A stretch of 18,269 bases of DNA from Betaproteobacteria bacterium (GCA_011391185.1 JAABRB010000025.1:1-18269), one strand, 5' to 3'; shown: positions 8,154 to 15,802, counted from the stretch's first letter. The notes: generated by a model from the sequence alone, not told the origin. Program-made: numbers and translations.

Positions 8154-8726
8154 ATGCGCATGAATCTGCCGAATTTCCTGACGTGGCTGCGGATCATCGC
8201 GATCCCGCTGCTCATGGCAATCTACTACGTGCCCGGGAACTGGATGAACATGGTGGACCGCAATCTGGCGGCCACGATTCTCTTTGTCGCGGCAGCGATC
8301 ACGGACTGGCTCGACGGCTATCTGGCCCGACGCCTGAACCAGCAGTCCGCGTTCGGTGCGTTTCTCGATCCCGTGGCGGACAAACTGATGGTCGCGGCAG
8401 CGCTCATGATGCTGGTGGAACTCGATCGAGTCAGTGCGCTCGTCGCGGCCGTGATTGTGGGCCGCGAGATCGCCATCTCGGCCTTGCGCGAGTGGATGGC
8501 AAAGGTGGGCGAGGCGAAAAGCGTTGCGGTCAACTTTCTCGGGAAGATCAAGACCGTCTCCCAGATGGTCGCGATTCCCCTGCTGCTCTACTTCGATCCG
8601 ATCGGCACCTGGTTCGAGCCCTTCCGGATCGGAACCTGGCTGATCTATCTCGCGGCTGTCCTGACGCTCGCGTCGATGTTCTACTACCTCAAGATGGCCG
8701 CTCCGCGCGCCTTTCGCGATGGCTGA
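8154..8726 (+). CDS. pgsA: CDP-diacylglycerol-glycerol-3-phosphate 3-phosphatidyltransferase
   Basis: The 190-residue integral membrane protein makes phosphatidylglycerol phosphate from CDP-diacylglycerol and glycerol 3-phosphate, the committed step to phosphatidylglycerol and cardiolipin. The CDP-alcohol phosphotransferase motif is complete: Asp51, Asp54-Gly55, Ala58-Arg59, Gly68, Asp72 and Asp76 in DWLDGYLARR...GAFLDPVADK. Several hydrophobic segments are visible, for example at about 11-27, 38-50, 78-104 and 160-182. The start NLPNFLTWLRI is typical; ATG 8160, two codons later, is an equally reasonable start. It follows uvrC by 24 bases and precedes the tRNA promoter. Confidence 0.96.
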   Translation: MRMNLPNFLTWLRIIAIPLLMAIYYVPGNWMNMVDRNLAATILFVAAAITDWLDGYLARRLNQQSAFGAFLDPVADKLMVAAALMMLVELDRVSALVAAVIVGREIAISALREWMAKVGEAKSVAVNFLGKIKTVSQMVAIPLLLYFDPIGTWFEPFRIGTWLIYLAAVLTLASMFYYLKMAAPRAFRDG

Positions 8727-8730
8727 TGCG

Positions 8731-8761
8731 TTGACACGCCGTTCGCCCCGGCAGGTATAAT
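8731..8761 (+). promoter_or_regulatory. Sigma-70 promoter of tRNA-Gly
   Basis: TTGACA (8731-8736) and TATAAT (8756-8761) both match consensus perfectly. They are separated by 19 bases, slightly longer than the ideal 17. Transcription would start around 8768, a few bases before the mature tRNA at 8775. The -35 box begins four bases after the pgsA stop. Confidence 0.85.
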
Positions 8762-8774
8762 CTTGTCCCGCAGC

Positions 8775-8850
<76 letters not shown>

Positions 8851-8898
8851 GGTTTTCAGACGGCCCGCGTCGCGCGATGCGACGCTGAGCCTCCGGAG

Positions 8899-8932
8899 GG
8901 GAAAGCGCGGCGTGCTTTCCCTTTTTGTTTTT
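8899..8932 (+). terminator. Intrinsic terminator after tRNA-Gly
   Basis: GGGAAAGC (8899-8906) and GCTTTCCC (8914-8921) form a perfect 8-bp stem with a 7-base loop. TTTTTGTTTTT follows at 8922-8932. This is the clearest terminator in the window. It lies between tRNA-Gly and tRNA-Cys, so most transcripts from the tRNA-Gly promoter should end here. Confidence 0.88.
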
Positions 8933-8983
8933 CCAGGCCTGTCCGTCGATCCGGAATTTTCGGTTCGGGGCAGGTCACCCCGC

Positions 8984-9057
8984 GGCGGGGTGGCAGAGTG
9001 GTCATGCAGCGGCCTGCAAAGCCGTGGACGCCGGTTCGATTCCGACCCCCGCCTCCA
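8984..9057 (+). tRNA. tRNA-Cys (GCA)
   Basis: A 74-base cloverleaf includes an encoded CCA. The acceptor GGCGGGG pairs with CCCCGCC. The anticodon arm is GCGGC-CTGCAAA-GCCGT with anticodon GCA, and the T arm is GCCGG-TTCGATT-CCGAC. The T stem has one C-A mismatch at its second pair, a mild oddity. It corresponds to cysT in the E. coli glyW-cysT-leuZ cluster. No clear promoter of its own is seen in the 51 bases after the upstream terminator. Confidence 0.97.
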
Positions 9058-9338
9058 GTAGCACTTGCCAGTCCTCGGTCAGCCGATAGACGCCACCGCC
9101 TCCTGAGCGGCGCGGCGAAGGGGGAGCGTTGCGGTCTTGGCGCCGCGAGCGTAGATTGCGCGGTGATTGGCCAGTGATCCGCGTGGCGTCGCCCTCAAGT
9201 CCTGGGGGAGGAGGGGTCGGCAGTGACCATCAGCCTGATTGGACGCACGTCCGTATGCGCTCCCTGCGCTGCACGGCGGCCACAGGCCCCGCGGCGAGGC
9301 CTTGCAGCACGTTTGACTCACCGAACGCCGGGCACGGA
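9058..9338. other. Intergenic stretch after tRNA-Cys
   Basis: These 281 bases carry no gene I can support. The radical SAM frame stays open back to 9129, but without recognisable protein character. No terminator follows tRNA-Cys. A small inverted repeat GGACGCACGTCC lies at 9241-9252, and a purine-rich stretch around 9204-9219 has no assigned role. TTGACT at 9313-9318 is only 20 bases from the next start codon, too close to be that gene's -35 box. Confidence 0.6.
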
Positions 9339-10901
9339 ATGAGGGTGGGGATCGTTTCGGTGTACGTCGATTATCACCGACGCGGAAAGAAGAATCCTCA
9401 TTCGCTCCAGCCCCAGATCGGGCCAATGCTCGCGGGACTCCTGCCGCGCGATATCGAGATCGAGATCGTCAATGAGACTTCGCAGGATCTCGAATGGAAG
9501 CGCGACTACGACCTGCTCTTCATCTCCTCGATGCATTCGGACATGGATCGGGCCCGGCAGATCTCGCACTACTGGCGCCGCCGGGGAGCGAAGACCGTCA
9601 TCGGGGGATCGTTCGCCAGCAGCTTCCCCCATCTCTGCGAACCGTGGTTCGACGCCGTGGTCGTCGGCGATCCGGAAGGTTCCGTCCCGCGCGTTTACGC
9701 GGACTTCTGTGCGAATGCCCTGCAGAATCGCTATGTCTCGCCGCCCTATTCATCCGACCGGGTAAAGACACCGCGCTTCGATCTCTTCGGCGGAAAGCAC
9801 TACCATGCCTTGTGCTTCGAGGCGACCCGCGGCTGCCCGTTCACCTGCGAGTTCTGCGTGTTGACGGGCCTCGGCACACGGCATCACACCCGACCCGTGC
9901 ACGCGGTCATACGGGATATTGCCGCGGGTCAGCAGATGCTCGCCGGCACGGTACCGGCCTACAACCGGCGAATAGTCGGATTCTGCGACAACAACATCGG
10001 GGGAAACCTCGGGTATCTGCGAGCGCTTTGCGAGGCCCTGGAGCCCTTGCGACTCCAGTGGTACGGCGCCGCCACCTTCAACGTGATTGCGAACCCCGAT
10101 CTCGTCCGCACGATGGCGCGGTCAGGATGTCGCGGCCTGTTCGTGGGGCTGGAAAGCTTCAACCCCGACGCGCTGGCGGACATGCGCAAGCATCAGAACG
10201 TGATCCACAAGATGCGCTCCGCGCTGGACTTCTGCCGCAAGCACGGGATCCTGATCATGTCCGGACTCATGGTCAGTCCGGTGTCCGATTCAGCCGAGGA
10301 TATCCGACGCATCCCGGAAAATCTGACGCGCTGCGGACTCCACGTCCCGACGTTCATATCCTTCGAATCACCGATACCCGGGACACCCCATTTCCAGCGA
10401 CTCGGACGCCAGAGTCGTCCGCCGGCGTTCATGCCCAACGTCTTGCTGCGGGACCTGGCGGGATACACTTTGGCGGTACGTCCCAGAAAGTCTACGGTGG
10501 ACGAGTTCGTGGCCGCGTACCGCGAGGTGACGCGCGAGGTCTTTTCGGCGCGGCGGCGGCTCGCGAAAGTCGCCCGGGAAGTGCCGGCTTACCTGGCGAG
10601 GGGCCAATGGCTTTCCGCGCTGATCGACGTCGGGGACATGGCGATCATGCAGCCGAGCACGTGGGACTTTCCGGGCCGGACTTATATCGCGGGCACGGAC
10701 GCGCCCCCTCCGGAGTCGGTACCTCTGAACGACGCCGATTTCGAGTCCGAAGCGCAGCGCCGCGCGCTTCTCGAGCCCTGGCGAGTGACCGACGGGGACG
10801 GCGCGCTGTTGCCCCAGTGGCGGAGTTCACGGATCGTGCATGAATCGCGGGTTGCCGCGACGCTTCATCCCGGCAGTCCGGCTGAATCGGTCGTACTCTG
10901 A
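9339..10901 (+). CDS. Cobalamin-domain radical SAM protein, function unknown
   Basis: From ATG 9339 the protein has 520 residues. The N-terminal part (about 1-130) looks like a B12-binding Rossmann domain: RVGIVSVYV, QPQIGPMLAGLL at 24-35, DYDLLFISS at 56-64 and TVIGGSF at 86-92. The radical SAM domain follows. RGCPFTCEFC at 164-173 supplies the CxxxCxxC cluster ligands Cys166, Cys170 and Cys173, and FCDNNIGGN, GLFVGLES (266-273) and ESPIPGTPHF (343-352) are later strands. The last 150 residues are a family-specific extension. The reaction is unknown; such enzymes often methylate or rearrange unactivated carbons. An upstream in-frame extension to 9129 is rejected for low-complexity, non-conserved character. 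It is followed after 15 bases by the sensor kinase, suggesting cotranscription. Confidence 0.87.
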   Translation: MRVGIVSVYVDYHRRGKKNPHSLQPQIGPMLAGLLPRDIEIEIVNETSQDLEWKRDYDLLFISSMHSDMDRARQISHYWRRRGAKTVIGGSFASSFPHLCEPWFDAVVVGDPEGSVPRVYADFCANALQNRYVSPPYSSDRVKTPRFDLFGGKHYHALCFEATRGCPFTCEFCVLTGLGTRHHTRPVHAVIRDIAAGQQMLAGTVPAYNRRIVGFCDNNIGGNLGYLRALCEALEPLRLQWYGAATFNVIANPDLVRTMARSGCRGLFVGLESFNPDALADMRKHQNVIHKMRSALDFCRKHGILIMSGLMVSPVSDSAEDIRRIPENLTRCGLHVPTFISFESPIPGTPHFQRLGRQSRPPAFMPNVLLRDLAGYTLAVRPRKSTVDEFVAAYREVTREVFSARRRLAKVAREVPAYLARGQWLSALIDVGDMAIMQPSTWDFPGRTYIAGTDAPPPESVPLNDADFESEAQRRALLEPWRVTDGDGALLPQWRSSRIVHESRVAATLHPGSPAESVVL

Positions 10902-10916
10902 GGCACGGCTACCCGG

Positions 10917-12749
10917 ATGAACCGCGCAGCGAAGAGCACCGTCAAAGCAAACGTCGACCTTGCGCACCCGGACCTCGCCGAGCGCGTTCGCGCAGAGCAG
11001 ATCCGCATGGTGTACCTGCACTCGCCGTCGACGACCGGCGGTTCCCTCGTCGCCGGCATGTTCCTGATTGCGGTGTTGTGGGCCGCGGTGTCGCACGCCA
11101 CGTTGCTCACGTGGGGCGGCGCGCTGGCCGTTCATCAGACGTTTCGCATCATCAGCTATCGACGGTACCTGGCCGCCAAACCGACCGCCTCGCAGTCGCG
11201 CCGGTGGGGGCGCCTCTACATCCTTGCGACCACGATCGCCGGCTGCATCTGGGGAAGCGCCGGGCTCCTGTTCTACGTGCCGGAGTCCATTCTTTCCCAG
11301 GTCTATCTCTGTCTCGTCCTCTTCGGTGTCGCGTCCCTCACGATTCCGACGCTTTCCCTGTTCGCTCCCGCCTTCTATCCGCTGATCGTGCTGGTGCTCT
11401 TGCCATTCATCGTGCGCTCGCTCGCGAGCGGTCATGTGGAGCAGATCGCGCTCGCGGTTCCGCTGATCATCGCGCTGCTCCTGGCACTCACTTTCGGACG
11501 CAAGATCAACGGCTTGATCGACGAGTCCATTCGTCGGGGCTTCGAGAACCAGGCGCTCATCGAGATCGCCGAGCGCGCCCGCCTGGACGCGGAGCAGAGC
11601 AGCCGTGCGAAATCCCAGTTTCTCGCGACGATGAGCCACGAGCTGCGGACCCCGCTCAATGCAATCATCGGATACTCCGAGCTGATGACGCTCCATCCTT
11701 CGCGCTATGCGACCGAGGCCGCAAAGGATCCGCTCGAGCGCATCCTGCGGGCAGGTCGCCACCTGCTCAATCTCATCAACGAGCTCCTCGACATGGCGAA
11801 GATCGAGGCGGGGAAGACGAAGTTCCACTACGAGGACGTGGACGTCGCGGCCCTGGTGCGCGACGCCGTGGAAACCACGCGTTCCCTTGTCGAGCAGACC
11901 GGGAACACCGTCAGCGTCCAATGTCCCGTCGCCCTCGGGCGCCTTCGCACCGATCCCGGGCGTCTCATGCAGGTCGTCCTGAACCTCGTCTCCAACGCGT
12001 GCAAGTTCACGGAGCGCGGGCGGGTGGAGATATCGATCGAGGAGGTGCTGACCGACGGCCGGAAGTGGACAGAGGTGGCAGTGGCGGATACGGGCATCGG
12101 CATGGCGCGCGAGCAGCAGGAAAGACTGTTCGAAGATTTTTCCCAGGGGGACGAGGCGACGCAGCGGAAATTCGGCGGGACCGGGCTCGGCCTCGCGATC
12201 AGTCGCCGCATCTGCCGCGCCATGGGCGGCGACCTGATCGTCGTCAGCGAGCTGGGAAAGGGCTCGAAGTTCACCGCGCGGCTTCCCGAGCGTCCGCCGT
12301 TCGAAGGCGACTTGCCGGAAAAAGATCGCGCGTCGCCTGCACCTTTGACGAAAGCGCCGGCGCCGACGACGGGCGTCGTGCTCATCATCGACGATGACCC
12401 GGTCGCGCGTGAGCTCCTTTCCGAGCGCATCGGCCGCCACGGATACGCCACGGCCGCTGCGGCAGACGGGCTGGAAGGGCTGCGACGCGCACGAGAGCTC
12501 GTTCCCGCCGCGATCACACTCGACATCGTTATGCCGGGTTACAACGGCTGGTCCGTCCTTGCATCGCTGAAGGAGGATCCCGACCTGTGCGTCATTCCCG
12601 TGATCGTCATTGCGGCGCTCGGCAGCGAACTGAACAAGGGCTTTTCCCTCGGAGCGGCCGCATGCCTGACCAAGCCGGTGGACCCGGATCGACTCGTCGA
12701 CACGCTCGATCATCTGACCGGGCGCGGCGAATCGCGTCCGAACGCCTGA
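10917..12749 (+). CDS. Membrane hybrid histidine kinase with C-terminal receiver
   Basis: The protein has 610 residues. Five or six hydrophobic segments (about 42-66, 100-120, 127-148, 150-168, 176-193) form a membrane sensor domain without a large periplasmic loop, followed by a short coiled region. The dimerisation domain carries the phospho-accepting His241 in FLATMSHELRTPLNAI. The ATPase domain shows the N box with Asn360 (NLVSNACKF), the G1 box DTGIGM at 391-396 and the G2 box GGTGLGLAI at 420-428. A receiver starts at about 486 (VVLIIDDDPVAREL), with phospho-acceptor Asp536 in LDIVMPG and Lys586. It can probably autophosphorylate and pass phosphate to its own receiver. No Hpt domain is present, so onward transfer would need another protein or direct action on the next gene product. 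Confidence 0.93.
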   Translation: MNRAAKSTVKANVDLAHPDLAERVRAEQIRMVYLHSPSTTGGSLVAGMFLIAVLWAAVSHATLLTWGGALAVHQTFRIISYRRYLAAKPTASQSRRWGRLYILATTIAGCIWGSAGLLFYVPESILSQVYLCLVLFGVASLTIPTLSLFAPAFYPLIVLVLLPFIVRSLASGHVEQIALAVPLIIALLLALTFGRKINGLIDESIRRGFENQALIEIAERARLDAEQSSRAKSQFLATMSHELRTPLNAIIGYSELMTLHPSRYATEAAKDPLERILRAGRHLLNLINELLDMAKIEAGKTKFHYEDVDVAALVRDAVETTRSLVEQTGNTVSVQCPVALGRLRTDPGRLMQVVLNLVSNACKFTERGRVEISIEEVLTDGRKWTEVAVADTGIGMAREQQERLFEDFSQGDEATQRKFGGTGLGLAISRRICRAMGGDLIVVSELGKGSKFTARLPERPPFEGDLPEKDRASPAPLTKAPAPTTGVVLIIDDDPVARELLSERIGRHGYATAAAADGLEGLRRARELVPAAITLDIVMPGYNGWSVLASLKEDPDLCVIPVIVIAALGSELNKGFSLGAAACLTKPVDPDRLVDTLDHLTGRGESRPNA

Positions 12750-12795
12750 CCGTCAACGCTCCGCTCGCGCAGAGCACCTGGCAAATGGGGACGTG

Positions 12796-13170
12796 ATGCC
12801 CAGGATCCTGTACGTCGAGGACAACGAGGATAACGCCGCTATGCTTCGGGCCTGGCTGGAGCTCGAGGGCGATCTCGAAATCATGGTCGCCACCGACGGC
12901 GCGCAGGGCGTGCAACTCGCGGAACGGGAAGGCCCCGACCTCGTGCTGATGGATCTCTATCTCCCGATCATGGACGGCTTCGAGGCGATGCGCCGGATCA
13001 GGGCGAGCTCAGTGGCTCGCCGCATCCCGATCATCGCGCTGTCCGCGCACGCGATGGAGGAGGATCGCGCCGAGGCGTACGATGCCGGTTGCGACGACTT
13101 CGAAACGAAGCCGATCGTCTTCACCCGGCTGATTGCCAAGATCCGCCGGCTTCTTGCCTGCGCTTCGTGA
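12796..13170 (+). CDS. Single-domain response regulator
   Basis: The 124-residue protein is one CheY-like receiver domain with no output domain. Glu8 and Asp9 (YVEDNEDN) form the acidic pocket, Asp53 in LMDLYLPIMDG is the phospho-acceptor, Ser83 is the switch residue and Lys105 (ETKP) completes the site. GGGG at 12787-12790 lies five bases before ATG 12796; a GTG one codon earlier is a less likely start. The ID-box-like sequence and the position after a hybrid kinase suggest the DivK-like relay type that shuttles phosphate or binds a kinase or effector. It ends 15 bases before the stop of the convergent cyclase gene. Confidence 0.94.
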   Translation: MPRILYVEDNEDNAAMLRAWLELEGDLEIMVATDGAQGVQLAEREGPDLVLMDLYLPIMDGFEAMRRIRASSVARRIPIIALSAHAMEEDRAEAYDAGCDDFETKPIVFTRLIAKIRRLLACAS

Positions 13171-13185
13171 TGTCCTCAGGAACGG

Positions 13186-14403
13186 TCAATTGGCATTGGA
13201 AAGCCGGAACACCTCGACCGGGTCGCGAAATCCCTTGAGCGTCAGCCGTCCGACCGCTTCCGTGTGGAACGATTCCGGCAGCGCGCTGGCAGCGCGCGCG
13301 CTCATGATGATTTCCCCGCCACGCGCCTCGGCGCACAACCTCGACGCGAGGTTGGCCACCGACCCGACGACGCCGTAGTCGTAGCGATCGCTGAACCCGA
13401 CTGCACCGAGGGTAGCGTATCCATATGCTATGCCGGACCCCATGTGAAGTTCGAACCCCTCGCGGCGCCAGCGCTCCAGCGGTTTCCGGCATGCCTCGAA
13501 GACGGCCAGTGCAAATTTCGCTGCCTGCACGCACGGCTCGGGCACGGTCTCCGGATCGTTGAAGAACACCATGGCGCCGTCACCGACAAAGCGCTCGATC
13601 GTGCCGGAGAATCGCTGGGATTGAGTCCCGATCGCTTCGTGATATTCGCGCAGCACGCGCATGACATCTTCCGGCTCGCTGCGCTCGGAGAATGCAGTGA
13701 AGCCGCGCAGATCGAAAAACACCACGGCGATGTCCGCACGATGCGACGCGAGTATCGAATCCGGGCCATCGACGGCCACGCGCGCGGCCACCTGGGGCGC
13801 AAGGAAGCGTTTCAGCTTGGAGAGTCGCTCGACTTCGGCGACCTTGGCAGCGACGCGTCGCTCGAGATCTTCGTTCAGCAGCTTCAGCTCGGCGGACTGC
13901 GCTTCGATCCGGTCGAACAGGCGCTTGACTCGCACCAGCGAGCGGACTCGGGCAATGAGCTCGTGGCCATTGATGGGCTTCGCGAGGAAATCGTCGGCCC
14001 CGGCTTCCAGGCCGTTGATTCGCTCGGTGTCGGGATCGAGCGCAGTCACCAGCACGATCGGCAGCATCGCGAATCGCGGGTCGGAACGGAGTCGGCGCAG
14101 GACCTGCAGGCCGGACAAGCCAGGCATCACCACGTCGAGCAGGATCAGATCCGGCGTGGACCGATACACGGAATCCAGCGCGCCCTGACCGCTGAGCGCT
14201 GTCTCGACCGTGTAGCCGTGCAAGCTCAATAGATCAGCGAGCAGTCGGACGTTGTCCTCCTGGTCGTCGACCACCAGGATGCGCGCACCATCCCTGTCGG
14301 CGTCAGCGGTCTCCGCATTCTGCAGATCGACTTTCCCGGAATGGTCCACGATGGGATCAGTCGTCAACGCTCGATTCAGGGAGCGGGCGCATAGCGCATC
14401 CAC
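13186..14403 (-). CDS. Receiver-linked class III adenylate/guanylate cyclase
   Basis: The protein has up to 405 residues. A receiver domain (about 41-155) has Asp46/Asp47, phospho-acceptor Asp90 in LLDVVMPG, Thr120 and Lys142. A coiled linker (about 158-200, AQSAELKLLNEDLERRVAAKVAEVERL) leads to a class III cyclase domain. That domain holds metal-binding Asp231 (VVFFDLRGFTAFSE) and Asp275 (FVGDGAMVFF), plus transition-state Asn351 and Arg355 (ANLASRL). It should make a cyclic nucleotide under phosphorylation control. The two purine-selecting positions are atypical (Arg271 and Gly344), so ATP is likely but not certain. The GTG start at 14403 overlaps the upstream lipoprotein gene by 28 bases. 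TTG 14367 and GTG 14349 are alternatives, and none has a good ribosome-binding site. Confidence 0.9.
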   Translation of the reverse strand: MDALCARSLNRALTTDPIVDHSGKVDLQNAETADADRDGARILVVDDQEDNVRLLADLLSLHGYTVETALSGQGALDSVYRSTPDLILLDVVMPGLSGLQVLRRLRSDPRFAMLPIVLVTALDPDTERINGLEAGADDFLAKPINGHELIARVRSLVRVKRLFDRIEAQSAELKLLNEDLERRVAAKVAEVERLSKLKRFLAPQVAARVAVDGPDSILASHRADIAVVFFDLRGFTAFSERSEPEDVMRVLREYHEAIGTQSQRFSGTIERFVGDGAMVFFNDPETVPEPCVQAAKFALAVFEACRKPLERWRREGFELHMGSGIAYGYATLGAVGFSDRYDYGVVGSVANLASRLCAEARGGEIIMSARAASALPESFHTEAVGRLTLKGFRDPVEVFRLSNAN

Positions 14404-15524
14404 GCGCCGGGCGCCGGCATCATGAAGGACGCATCCTGCGGAAGGACCGCTTTCAGGCGGGCGATGAAACTCGCGGCGTCCACCGTCGGCACGACGCGCA
14501 GGTCACGGGAATCTTCCGGGAGCAGCGCAAAGAAGTTCTCCCAATGGATGACGATCACATGACGCGGGTTCAATCGTTCGATGATGTTCTCCGGATATCT
14601 TTCGACCTGGTCGAATCCGGGCATGCAGACGATTGCAAGATCGACACGTCGCCGATCCGGCGATTCGCTGAACCGCGGCGGAAAACCGAATGGAGCCGTG
14701 CTCGCCGCGTCCTGGTAGTGGATGCGAAACTCGACCGTCTTTCCGTCGGCGCTCATGAAGTCGATCAGGTAGGCGAGTGTCTGCCCTTCGCGCCAACCCG
14801 AGGCGCGGGTCGGACGCACCTGCAGGGGTTTGCTGTAAGCGCCTTCGAAAAATTTCAGGTGCGCAAACGCCGGAGCATGCTCCGACTTGAGGGCCATGAC
14901 GCGCAGCCGGGGACCGGCAGGCGACCATATTCCCGGCTTCTCGGGCTGCCCGGGCTTCTCGACCGACCAGGCGTCTTTCTCCACGGAGATGACGTCCGTG
15001 GCGTTCAGTTCGGGAAATGCGGCTAACGTGTTCCGCATCGTTTCACTGCCATAGATTTTCGCCTGCGGCAGGTACTTCTTCTTGATGTAAGGCACATCCA
15101 TCAGGTGATCGTAGTGGGCGTGCCCCACCAGGACCGCCGTCGCGCCCGCCAGGTCCTGCTTGTTCATCGGATCCAGGAATCGATGGATCTCTTCGGGGCG
15201 CGCATCGATCTCGCCGAACGCCACACGCAGCATGGACGGGTTGGAGAAGAACGGGGCCGTCACCAGACTGTCCGCGCCCCGTTTGATCAGCACTCCACCG
15301 GCGCCCAGGTACTTGACCTGGACTGCCGTCGGGTATGCGGGGTCGTCAGGCGGTAACGGTGAACCCCGGAACGTGACCGGGAGATCGCTGATGGGGCCGC
15401 TGCAGCCGGCGAGTCCGATCAGGGCGAAGCAAAAGACAAGCGCCGGGGCCACGTTCGTGTCCGCAATTCGACAGACGCTGCGCCGCGGATTGCGATCCCT
15501 GTTCCCGAGGTTGTTGCGGCGCAT
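14376..15524 (-). CDS. Metallo-beta-lactamase-fold lipoprotein
   Basis: The predicted protein has 382 residues. A basic N-terminus and hydrophobic stretch (about 26-40) end in the lipobox LAGC with Cys41. Ser at +2 suggests transport to the outer membrane. The mature part is a metallo-beta-lactamase hydrolase with HAHYDH at 135-140 (His135, His137, Asp139, His140), SEHAPAF (His216) and IHWENFF (His327) as further metal-ligand candidates. The overall plan resembles the UlaG/NAPE-phospholipase D-like branch, so a phosphodiester or lactone substrate is possible, but the real substrate is unknown. The ATG at 15524 follows a G-rich ribosome-binding region on the minus strand. A GTG 24 codons upstream is rejected because it adds a hydrophilic stretch before the signal. 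It overlaps the cyclase gene, suggesting a two-gene operon. Confidence 0.88.
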   Translation of the reverse strand: MRRNNLGNRDRNPRRSVCRIADTNVAPALVFCFALIGLAGCSGPISDLPVTFRGSPLPPDDPAYPTAVQVKYLGAGGVLIKRGADSLVTAPFFSNPSMLRVAFGEIDARPEEIHRFLDPMNKQDLAGATAVLVGHAHYDHLMDVPYIKKKYLPQAKIYGSETMRNTLAAFPELNATDVISVEKDAWSVEKPGQPEKPGIWSPAGPRLRVMALKSEHAPAFAHLKFFEGAYSKPLQVRPTRASGWREGQTLAYLIDFMSADGKTVEFRIHYQDAASTAPFGFPPRFSESPDRRRVDLAIVCMPGFDQVERYPENIIERLNPRHVIVIHWENFFALLPEDSRDLRVVPTVDAASFIARLKAVLPQDASFMMPAPGAWMRYAPAP

Positions 15525-15532
15525 TGAGACGT

Positions 15533-15541
15533 CCCCCCCCC
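15533..15541. repeat. C9 homopolymer (G9 on the coding strand) before the lipoprotein gene
   Basis: Nine consecutive C bases end nine bases upstream of the minus-strand ATG, so on that strand a G9 run forms or abuts the ribosome-binding site. It is the longest homopolymer I noticed in the window. Slippage here could alter ribosome binding. Confidence 0.9.
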
Positions 15542-15720
15542 AGTGCCAGAAGCGCGGTGAGTCACGCGAACTCGTTGGCCCCCGCGTCGCGGGCACTGTG
15601 CCACCGATTCAAGCTTGCCACCACGCAGGCCGTTTCGCAAAGCTTTCGACGTCTCGTTGGGCGACATGGGCCGGCAGTCGCACTCGAATCATCGGAAGCA
15701 TCGCGCCGCCCGCAATTCCC

Positions 15721-15742
15721 TGGACACCGGGTCCGATCCGAC
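15721..15742 (+). repeat. Degenerate copy of tRNA-Cys 3' half (possible att remnant)
   Basis: These 22 bases match tRNA-Cys 9025-9046 at 17 ungapped positions, in the blocks TGGAC, CCGG, TC and TCCGAC. The segment covers the variable loop and T arm, where tRNA-targeting integrases often recombine. The copy lies near the right edge of the inserted block. The match is imperfect and may be chance. Confidence 0.3.
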
Positions 15743-15774
15743 TTTCGCTTTCGCCAGAAATCTTTCCGGCACGA

Positions 15775-15802
15775 GTTGACTCGCCGTGGTTGACTCGCCG
15801 TG
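15775..15802 (+). repeat. Tandem 14-bp repeat upstream of tRNA-Leu
   Basis: GTTGACTCGCCGTG occurs twice without a gap (15775-15788 and 15789-15802). Each copy contains TTGACT, a good -35 box. The second copy is 17 bases from CAATCT (15813-15818), a weak -10 candidate at the right place to start transcription just before tRNA-Leu. The repeat is certain; the promoter role is uncertain. Confidence 0.75.

Noticed and set aside
8126..8154. TTGACA overlapping the uvrC stop as a pgsA promoter
   Set aside because: No -10 box lies at an acceptable distance, and the 24-base gap favours cotranscription with uvrC.
10827..12713. Minus-strand 628-residue frame
   Set aside because: It is the mirror of the hybrid histidine kinase, which has every expected kinase box on the plus strand. 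GC-rich third positions keep the antisense frame open.
13264..14232. Plus-strand 322-residue frame opposite the cyclase
   Set aside because: The minus-strand receiver-cyclase has intact domains. The plus frame has none.
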